Assembly (NCBI GenBank): GCA_036263655.1
Contig: DATAGP010000001.1
Location: 1-64,000, forward strand
Length of the DNA: 64,000 nt
Direction of reading: 5' to 3'
Origin: Schlegelella_A sp036263655
GTDB taxonomy: Bacteria; Pseudomonadota; Gammaproteobacteria; Burkholderiales; Burkholderiaceae_C
In this document: piece after piece, positions 25,004 to 31,674 of the stretch
Layout of the letters: every line of letters begins with the position of its first letter
Position numbering within the stretch: the stretch's first letter is position 1
Program-made: the position numbers and the translations under genes
The notes under the pieces: model-generated
The model's database searches: none
What the model saw: only the letters and a program-made list of their open reading frames with translations
What the model was told of the DNA's origin: nothing

Positions 25004-25539
25004 TCGCGCACCTCGCCGAGGGCGGTCGGCTGCTGGCGCAGCCGGAGCGCCGCCTCGGCTTCATCGTGCAGCAGCTGCGTCCGCTCGCCGCGCGCCAGGC
25101 GAACGAAAGCCTGCCCGAAGCGCAGGGCCAGCAGGGCGAAGCCGAGAGGCACGACGACGCGCGGGATCCACTGCTCGATCGGCAGGTCCTGCATGAGGAT
25201 GCCGACCTCGTGCATCTTGCGGACGTACTGCCAGCCGCCGACCGCCACGATGACCGCATAGGCCACGCACAGGCCGGCGGCGAGCAGGCCGACCCGGCGT
25301 GCCGTGCCCGGGCGAAGCAGGCGCACGGCGGCATCGATGCCGATGTGCGCGCCGACGCGAACGCCGTACGACATGCCGACGAAGATCAGCCACGCGAACA
25401 GCACGCCCGTCAGCTCGAGCGCCCAGACGAAGCTGTAGTTGAAGACGTAGCGGGCGACGACTTGCAGGCAGGTGATGAGGGTCATCGCCGCCATGAGCAA
25501 GGCGACGAGCGACTCCTCCAGGCGCTCGAGCCAGCGCAT
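25000..25539 (-). CDS. dctQ: TRAP transporter small permease (DctQ)
   Basis: A 179-residue membrane protein with four predicted transmembrane segments, the small permease of a TRAP system. The RYVFNYSFVWALELTGVLFAW stretch is typical of the family. It lies 27 bases after dctP and overlaps dctM, so the three subunits are co-translated. Confidence 0.92.
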   Translation of the reverse strand: MRWLERLEESLVALLMAAMTLITCLQVVARYVFNYSFVWALELTGVLFAWLIFVGMSYGVRVGAHIGIDAAVRLLRPGTARRVGLLAAGLCVAYAVIVAVGGWQYVRKMHEVGILMQDLPIEQWIPRVVVPLGFALLALRFGQAFVRLARGERTQLLHDEAEAALRLRQQPTALGEVRE

Positions 25540-25566
25540 GAGCCCGGACCGCCCCGCCGCGCCGGG

Positions 25567-26553
25567 CTAGGAGTTCGACTTGAGGGCGGCCTCGATCAGG
25601 TCACGGCCGATGTCGGCCTCGAACTTCTTCCAGACCGGCTCCATGGCCTTGCGCCAGGTCGCCGTCTCTTCCTTGCCGAGCTTCTGGATCTTGGCCTTGC
25701 CGCTCTCGGCGATGCGCTTGCGGTCGGCGTCGTTGATCTCGCTCGCCAGCTTGTTGCCGTGCGCCGTCGCCTCGGCCATCGCTTCGGTGAGCCCGGCGCG
25801 CACGTCGGCGGGCAGCGACTCCCACCATTTCAGGTTGGTGACGACCATGTAGTCGACGACGCCGTGGTTGGTCTCGGCGATCGTCTTCTGCACCTCGAAG
25901 AACTTCTGCGAGTAGATGTTCGACCAGGTGTTCTCCTGGCCCTCGACGACGCCGGTCTGCAGCGCCTGGTAGACCTCGGCGAAGGCCATCTTCTGCGGGT
26001 TGGCGCCGAGGGCGCGGAACTGCGCCTCGAGCACGTCCGACGCCTGGATGCGGAACTTGAGGCCCTTGACGTCCTCGGGCCGCTTCAGGACGTCCTTGTT
26101 GGTCGAGAGCTGCTTCATGCCGTTGTGCCAGTAGCCGAGGCCGAGCAGGCCGCGGCCCTTCATCGACTCGAGCAGGCCCTTGCCCAGCGGGCTCGACTGG
26201 AACCGGTCGACCGCCTGCACGTCGTCGAACAGGAACGGCAGGTCGAAGACCTGCAGCTTCTTGGTGTAGCGGTCGAACTTGGAGAGCGACGGCGCGATGA
26301 AGTGGACGTCGCCGAGCAGCAGCGCCTCGAGCTCCTTGGCGTCGCCGAACAGCTGCGAGTTCGGGAACACCTGCACCTGGACCTTGCCGGGGAGCTTCCT
26401 CTCGGCGACTTCCTTGAACTTGAGGGCCGCCTGTCCCTTCGGCGTGTTGTCCGCGACGACGTGGCTGAACTTGACGATGGTCTGCGCCTGGGCGCCGGAC
26501 AGCGCCAGCGCGAGCGCCCCGGCAACGAAGGTGGCGAGCAGCGGGGTCCTCAT
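25567..26553 (-). CDS. dctP: TRAP transporter substrate-binding protein (DctP)
   Basis: A 328-residue periplasmic protein. The signal peptide MRTPLLATFVAGALALALSG ends before AQAQTIVKF. The block GLKFRIQAS holds the arginine that binds the ligand carboxylate in DctP proteins. The close match to the classic C4-dicarboxylate branch (FSHVVADNTPKGQAA) suggests a dicarboxylate ligand. It has an AGGAGACGTGCC ribosome site. The CoA-transferase, acyl-CoA dehydrogenase and MaoC genes lie just upstream on the same strand, so the imported acid is probably their substrate. Confidence 0.93.
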   Translation of the reverse strand: MRTPLLATFVAGALALALSGAQAQTIVKFSHVVADNTPKGQAALKFKEVAERKLPGKVQVQVFPNSQLFGDAKELEALLLGDVHFIAPSLSKFDRYTKKLQVFDLPFLFDDVQAVDRFQSSPLGKGLLESMKGRGLLGLGYWHNGMKQLSTNKDVLKRPEDVKGLKFRIQASDVLEAQFRALGANPQKMAFAEVYQALQTGVVEGQENTWSNIYSQKFFEVQKTIAETNHGVVDYMVVTNLKWWESLPADVRAGLTEAMAEATAHGNKLASEINDADRKRIAESGKAKIQKLGKEETATWRKAMEPVWKKFEADIGRDLIEAALKSNS

Positions 26554-26648
26554 GGCACGTCTCCTGAAGGGTCGACAAGTCCGGCCACCTTAGGGATCGC
26601 GCCGGCGGCCGGCAATGCAGATGAACCCCAGCGCCGCTGGACCGCCCG

Positions 26649-27839
26649 CTAGACCGCCTGCTGGACGCGCAGGCGAGCGATCGCGGCGGCGTCGAGGCCG
26701 AGCTCCGCCAGCAGGGCGTCGGTGTGCTGGCCGAGCGCCGGAACCGCGCCCATGCAGGCCTCGCTCGCGTCGGCGACGCCGGGCGGCAGCAGCGCCGGCA
26801 CGGGCCCGGCCGGCGTCTGCACCTCGGCCCAGCGGCCGCGCGCCTGCAATTGCGCGTGCGACCAGACCTCGGCCATCGTGTTGACCCGGGCGTTGGCGAT
26901 CTGCGCATGGTCCAGGCGGGCGAGCACCTGCGCCGTGTCGAGCCCGGCGAACGCGGCGACGACGATCGCCCGCAGCGCGGCGCGCTCCATGGTGCGCGCG
27001 GCGTTGCTGGCAAAGCGCGGGTCGACGGCGAGCGCCGGCTGCCCGAGGACGCGCTCGCAGAACAGCTGCCACTCGCGCTCGTTCTGCAGGCCGAGCATCA
27101 CGACGCCGCCGTCGCCCGCCGGGAACGGGCCGTAGGGATAGATGGTCGCGTGCGCGGCGCCGCTGCGCGGCGGCGGCGCCGCGCCGTCGAACGCGTAGTA
27201 GAGCGGGTAGCCCATCCACTCGGCCATGCTCTCCAGCATCGAGATGTCAATGCGCCGGCCGCGGCCGGTGCGGCCGCGCTCGATCAGCGCCGCGAGGATG
27301 CTGCTGTACGCGTACATGCCGGCGGCGATGTCGGCGATCGAGCAACCCGCCTTCGCGGGCTCGTCCGCGGTGCCGGTGATCGACAGGAACCCCGATTCGC
27401 TCTGGATCAGCAGGTCGTAGGCCTTCCTGTCGCGGTACGGTCCGGGACGGTCGGGGTCGTCGCCGTAGCCGGAGATGTCGCAGACGACGAGCTTCGGATG
27501 CCTGGGATGCAGGTCGTCGAAGGACAGGCCCATGCGCGCCGCGGCACCGGGCGCGAGGTTCTGCACCAGCACGTCGGCGCGGGCCAGCAGCGCCCCGAGC
27601 ACGGCCGGTGCCTCGGCGTGCTTGAGGTCGAGGGTCAGGCTCTCCTTGCCGCGGTTGGTCCAGACGAAGTGCGAGGACAGGCCGCGCACCCGGGTGTCGT
27701 AGCTGCGCGCGAAGTCGCCGGCGCCGGGCCGCTCGACCTTGATCACGCGCGCGCCGTGGTCGGCGAGCTGGCGGGTGCAGAACGGCGCCGCGATCGCGTG
27801 CTCGAGCGCGACGACGGTGATGCTTTCGAGCGGCTTCAA
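26649..27839 (-). CDS. CaiB/BaiF (class III) CoA-transferase
   Basis: A 396-residue class III CoA-transferase. It starts with the typical LESITVVALEHAIAAPFCTRQLADHGARVIKVE block, and YDLLIQSESGFLSITG contains the conserved aspartate that forms the acyl-anhydride intermediate. It transfers CoA from a donor such as succinyl-CoA to a carboxylic acid. It is 7 bp after the acyl-CoA dehydrogenase and 95 bp before dctP, so it likely activates the acid that the TRAP system imports. Confidence 0.9.
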   Translation of the reverse strand: MKPLESITVVALEHAIAAPFCTRQLADHGARVIKVERPGAGDFARSYDTRVRGLSSHFVWTNRGKESLTLDLKHAEAPAVLGALLARADVLVQNLAPGAAARMGLSFDDLHPRHPKLVVCDISGYGDDPDRPGPYRDRKAYDLLIQSESGFLSITGTADEPAKAGCSIADIAAGMYAYSSILAALIERGRTGRGRRIDISMLESMAEWMGYPLYYAFDGAAPPPRSGAAHATIYPYGPFPAGDGGVVMLGLQNEREWQLFCERVLGQPALAVDPRFASNAARTMERAALRAIVVAAFAGLDTAQVLARLDHAQIANARVNTMAEVWSHAQLQARGRWAEVQTPAGPVPALLPPGVADASEACMGAVPALGQHTDALLAELGLDAAAIARLRVQQAV

Positions 27840-27846
27840 CTTCGGA

Positions 27847-29010
27847 TCAGAACGAGCGCGGCAGGCCGAGCAGGTGCTCGCCGACGTAGCTGAGGATCAG
27901 GTTGGTCGAGATCGGCGCCACCTGGTACAGGCGCGTCTCGCGGAACTTGCGCTCGACGTCGTACTCGTGCGCGAAGCCGAAGCCGCCGTGGAACTGGATG
28001 CAGGCGTTCGCCGCTTCCCAGCTCGCCTTCGCCGCCAGGTACTTGGCCATGTTGGCCTCGGCGCCGCAGGGCCGGCGCGCGTCGAACAGCTCGCAGGCCC
28101 GAAAGCGCATCAGGTCGGCCGCCTCGACCTCGATGTGGGCCTCGGCGATCGGGAACTGCACGCCCTGGTTCTGGCCGATCGGCCGGCCGAAGACGATGCG
28201 CTCCTTGGCGTACGCCGTGACCCGTTCGATGAACCAGCGGCCGTCGCCGATGCACTCGGCGGCGATCAGCGTCCGCTCGGCGTTGAGCCCGTCGAGGATG
28301 TAGCGGAAGCCCCGGCCTTCCTCGCCGATCAGGTGCTCGGCCGGGATCTCGAGGTTCTCGAAGAAGAGCTCGTTGGTCTCGTGGTTGACCATGTTCGCGA
28401 TCGGCCGCACCGTCATGCCGCGCTGCTCGGCCTCGCGCAGGTCGACCATGAAGATCGACATGCCGTCGGTCTTCTTCGTCACCTGGGCGAGCGGCGTGGT
28501 GCGCGCGAGCAGGACCATCCAGTCGCTGTGCTGGATGCGCGAGATCCAGACCTTCTGCCCGTTGACGACGTAGCGGTCGCCGCGCCGGACCGCCGTGGTG
28601 CGGATCTGCGAGGTGTCGGTGCCGCTGGTCGGCTCGGTGACGCCCATCGACTGCAGGCGCCACTCGCCGCTGGCGATCTTGGGCAGGAAGCGCTCCTTCT
28701 GCTCGGCGCTGCCGTGGCGCAGGAGGGTGCCCATGTTGTACATCTGGCCGTGGCAGGCGCCGGCGTTGCCGCCGCTGCGGTTGATCTCTTCCATGACCAC
28801 GCTGGCCTCGGCCAGGCCGAGCCCCGAGCCGCCGTACTCCTGCGGGATCAGGGCCGCCAGCCAGCCGGCCTTCGTCAGCGCGTCGACGAACGCCTCCGGG
28901 TAGCCGCGCCGCGCGTCGACCTCGCGGTGGTACGCGTCGGGGTACTGCGCGCACAGGGCGCGCACCGCGTCGCGGATCTCCTGGAAGCGGTCGGGCGGCG
29001 TCGCAGACAT
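27847..29010 (-). CDS. Acyl-CoA dehydrogenase
   Basis: A 387-residue FAD-dependent acyl-CoA dehydrogenase. The flavin and substrate blocks SMGVTEPTSGTDTSQ and QFHGGFGFAHEYDVERKFRE are present. The usual C-terminal catalytic glutamate (YEGT motif) is absent: the position reads Y362-Q363-V-A-P. A glutamate at position 245 in NAER aligns with the helix-G base used by isovaleryl-type dehydrogenases and could take over. The start ATG at 29010 gives a normal length. It sits between the MaoC and CoA-transferase genes. Confidence 0.9.
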   Translation of the reverse strand: MSATPPDRFQEIRDAVRALCAQYPDAYHREVDARRGYPEAFVDALTKAGWLAALIPQEYGGSGLGLAEASVVMEEINRSGGNAGACHGQMYNMGTLLRHGSAEQKERFLPKIASGEWRLQSMGVTEPTSGTDTSQIRTTAVRRGDRYVVNGQKVWISRIQHSDWMVLLARTTPLAQVTKKTDGMSIFMVDLREAEQRGMTVRPIANMVNHETNELFFENLEIPAEHLIGEEGRGFRYILDGLNAERTLIAAECIGDGRWFIERVTAYAKERIVFGRPIGQNQGVQFPIAEAHIEVEAADLMRFRACELFDARRPCGAEANMAKYLAAKASWEAANACIQFHGGFGFAHEYDVERKFRETRLYQVAPISTNLILSYVGEHLLGLPRSF

Positions 29011-29048
29011 CGGAGCAGGCCTTTCGGGAAGCAGAGGCGGACGCGCGG

Positions 29049-29897
29049 TCAGTCGATCGTCGCGCCGGCCTGCATGGCGAGGCCGCCGTCGCCGTTGCGG
29101 GCCCAGAGCGCGAAGCTGCGCTCGCCCTCCGGCCGGCCGCAGACGCTGAACCGGCGCCCGTCGAACAGGGGGCTCACGGCCTTGAAGTCGAACGAGGCGA
29201 CCCGCGCCGCGGGCCGATGGCGGCGAAGCAGGTCGAGGAGCAGGGTCGCGATCAGCGGGCCGTGCACCACCAGCCCCGGATAGCCCTCCGCCTCGGTCAC
29301 GTAGCGACGGTCGTAGTGGATGCGGTGGCCGTTGAAGGTCAGCGCCGAATAGCGGAACAGGAGCACGTCGTCCGGATCGACGTCGCGCGCGAAGCCCTCG
29401 TCGGTCGGCGCCGGCGGCGCGACGGCCGGCGGCGTGCCGGGCGCCGGCAGCTCGCGGTAGACGATGTCGTGCTCCTCGCGGAGGGCGATGCCTCCGCCAT
29501 GGCCGATGCGGTGCTCGACGGTGACGAACACGAGCGGCCCCGAGCGCGACTCCTTCGCCGCGACCGCGGCGATGCGCGAAGTCCGCGTCACCTCGTCGCC
29601 GACGCGCAGATCGCGCTCGAAGCGCAGCCGGCTGCCCGCCCACATCCGGCGCGGCAGCGCCACCGGCGGGAGGAAGCCGCCGCGGCGCGGGTGACCGTCG
29701 GGCCCGAGCTCGCCCTGGCGGTGCACGGGCAGGAAGTAGAGCCAGTGCCAAAGCGGCGGCAGCAGCGTGCCCCACTGCGGCGGCGGATCGTCGCGGTCCA
29801 GCGTGGCGGCGAGCGCCGCCACCGGGACCGGCGTGATGGTGTCCGACCGCTCCTCGGTGCGGCCGATCCAGGCGGTGTAGTCGTCGCGCGAGCTCAT
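29049..29897 (-). CDS. MaoC/FAS1-like dehydratase (mesaconyl-C4-CoA hydratase-like)
   Basis: A 282-residue protein with two hot-dog domains. The N-terminal domain is FAS1-like, and the C-terminal one carries the hydratase block FNGHRIHYDRRYVTEAEGYPGLVVHGP with the catalytic Asp/His pair. This two-domain form is the one seen in mesaconyl-C4-CoA hydratases and type 2 hydroxyacyl-thioester dehydratases. It would hydrate the enoyl-CoA made by the acyl-CoA dehydrogenase 38 bp downstream. Start codon uncertain: ATGs at 29897, 29903 and further upstream are in frame and none has a strong ribosome site. Confidence 0.85.
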   Translation of the reverse strand: MSSRDDYTAWIGRTEERSDTITPVPVAALAATLDRDDPPPQWGTLLPPLWHWLYFLPVHRQGELGPDGHPRRGGFLPPVALPRRMWAGSRLRFERDLRVGDEVTRTSRIAAVAAKESRSGPLVFVTVEHRIGHGGGIALREEHDIVYRELPAPGTPPAVAPPAPTDEGFARDVDPDDVLLFRYSALTFNGHRIHYDRRYVTEAEGYPGLVVHGPLIATLLLDLLRRHRPAARVASFDFKAVSPLFDGRRFSVCGRPEGERSFALWARNGDGGLAMQAGATID

Positions 29898-29992
29898 GCC
29901 CATGCATTGCATCATGCCGTGCCGTGCCGAGCGCGCGCCTGCCGTTGCCGGCCGGCGCAGGCGACTCGGAGACCGGCCAAGCCGGCGGCGAC

Positions 29993-30373
29993 TCAGGCGC
30001 CGCGCGTCAGGTCGGGCAGCCCCGGTGTCTTCGGGAACGGGCCGTCCTGCGAGTTCGAGTCGAACAGGTCGTCCGACGTCCCCTCGATGGCTTCGGCGAG
30101 CCGCGTCGGGGCCGCGGCCTGCATGCGCTCGGCCGGGTTCGGCGAGTCGGCTCCCGCCGCCGCAGCCGTGGCGGCGGTCACGTCGGCGGGCATGTCGCCG
30201 GCCGGCGTCATCTCGGTCCCGGCCGCGGCGGACTCGCCGGCGTCCGCGTAGCCGGAGTGCTCGGTGTCCACGAAATCGGGCTGCGCCCACCGGCCGTCGT
30301 CGCGCTTCTTCATGAACAGCTGGGCGGCCAGCCCGGCGATGGCGATGGCGAGGGTCAGGCGGCCGATCTTCAT
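29993..30373 (-). CDS. Small membrane-anchored hypothetical protein
   Basis: A 126-residue protein that I do not recognise. The first 20 residues (MKIGRLTLAIAIAGLAAQLF) form a single hydrophobic segment followed by KKRDDGRW, so it is probably anchored in the inner membrane. The rest is Ala-, Asp- and Ser-rich and likely disordered, with FDSNSQDGPFPKTPGLPDLTRGA at the end. A GGAGAC ribosome site precedes the ATG. It lies 95 bp upstream of the MaoC gene and is divergent from the cupin gene. A translation start further upstream would overlap the cupin gene and is rejected. Confidence 0.7.
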   Translation of the reverse strand: MKIGRLTLAIAIAGLAAQLFMKKRDDGRWAQPDFVDTEHSGYADAGESAAAGTEMTPAGDMPADVTAATAAAAGADSPNPAERMQAAAPTRLAEAIEGTSDDLFDSNSQDGPFPKTPGLPDLTRGA

Positions 30374-30488
30374 GGGCGTCTCCGGGTGCGTGGGACAGCG
30401 AAGCAGCCATGCGGCAAACGACGGGCCGGCCGTCGCGCGGGCACCGCGAATGCTGGAAAGCGGCACACTGCCAGCCACGGAGGTGACC

Positions 30489-30887
30489 ATGGCCTTGCCG
30501 CATGCCCATCTGCTCGACGTCATCGACGTGCGCCCGCTCGGCCCGGCCTTGCAGGATGCGGTGAGCACCAGCCTCATCAAGACCGACCGCATCCAGCTCC
30601 AGCATCTCGTCCTGCCGGCCCGCCACGACATTCCCGAGCACCACGTCGACGACGAGTGCACGATCCATTGCCTCGAAGGCGACGTCGAGGTGCTGATGCC
30701 CTCCGGCAACCGCCGCCTGCGGCCGGGTCAGGTCGTCGTCCTGCCCGCCAAGCAGCGGCACGGCCTGAGCGCCCGCGCCACCTCCGCCGTGCTCGTCACC
30801 CTGCTGCTGCACCGCGGCGACGCCGGCGATGGCGGCGGCACCGGCAGCTCGGCTCAGGCGGCGACGACGACCCCTGGCGCACGCTGA
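30489..30887 (+). CDS. Cupin-fold protein
   Basis: A 132-residue protein with a single cupin core: HDIPEHHVDDECTIHCLEGDVEVLMPSG followed by LRPGQVVVLPAKQRHGLSA. The first motif keeps two histidines and a glutamate-like acidic residue, and the second keeps the metal-ligand histidine, so a metal site is possible. A glycine-rich tail follows the cupin. It overlaps the convergent cobA remnant by 34 bases. No substrate can be named. Confidence 0.8.
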   Translation: MALPHAHLLDVIDVRPLGPALQDAVSTSLIKTDRIQLQHLVLPARHDIPEHHVDDECTIHCLEGDVEVLMPSGNRRLRPGQVVVLPAKQRHGLSARATSAVLVTLLLHRGDAGDGGGTGSSAQAATTTPGAR

Positions 30888-31674
30888 ATCGCCAGGCCGA
30901 CTCCGCGAACGACGTCGCCGACGACGATGATGGCCGGGCTGCCCAGCCCCTCGCGCTCGACCACCTCGGCGAGGGCGTCGAGGCGGCAGGTGGCGTGGCG
31001 CTGCTGCGGCAGGCTGGCATCCTGCACGATCGCCACCGGCGTGTCGGCCGCCAGCGCGGTGCGCAGCCCCGCCTGCAAGGCGGCAGCGGTGGCGATGCCC
31101 ATGTAGATCACGAGCGTCACGCCCTCGGCGGCGGCGGCCGCGATGCTCGGCCAGTGCCAGGTCGGGGCGCCCTCGCTGCCACGCTCCACGCCGCCTTCGG
31201 CGCGGCCGTGGCCCGTCAGGAACATGACGCCGTGCGCGTGGTCGCGGTGGGTGAGCGCTGCACCGATGGCGGTTGCCGCGGCCAGCCGGCGGTGATGCCG
31301 TTGACGACCTGCACCTCCAGCCCCAGCGCGCGCAGGTGCGCCGCTTCCTCGCCGCCGCGCCCGAACACGAGCGGATCGCCGCCCTTCAGGCGCACCACGC
31401 GCTCGCCGCGCAGCGCTTCGGCGGCCATCAGGCGCTCGATGAAGGCCTGCGGCGTGCTCGCGCAGCCGCCGCGCTTGCCGACCGGGACGATGCGGGCCGA
31501 GCGTCGGGCATAGCGCAGCACGCCGGGGCCGACAAGGTCGTCGACGAGCAGCACCGTGGCGCGCCGGATCGCGCGCACCGCCTTGATCGTGAGCAGGTCC
31601 GGGTCGCCCGGTCCGGCGCCGACGAGATGCACGACCGGCCTCTCCCGGCCGGCGCCGCAGGGGTCGTTGCTCAC
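30854..31674 (-). pseudogene. cobA: Uroporphyrinogen-III C-methyltransferase (CobA type) broken by a single-base frameshift
   Basis: The protein starts at a GTG overlapping the nasA stop (GTGA at 31671-31674). VHLVGAGPGDPDLLTIKA and VRLKGGDPLVFGRGGEE are the S-adenosylmethionine and substrate blocks. The frame is lost just after VVNGITAG; the remaining reading WPRQPPSVQRS is unlike the family. Restoring one base near 31285 (GGCCAGCC would become GGCCAGGCC on the plus strand) gives LAAATAIGAALTHRDHAHGVMFLTGHG, the normal continuation, and the intact C-terminal part runs to 30854. The enzyme makes precorrin-2, needed for the siroheme of NirB. Either the strain relies on another copy or the base is a sequencing error; the rest shows no decay. 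Confidence 0.8.
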
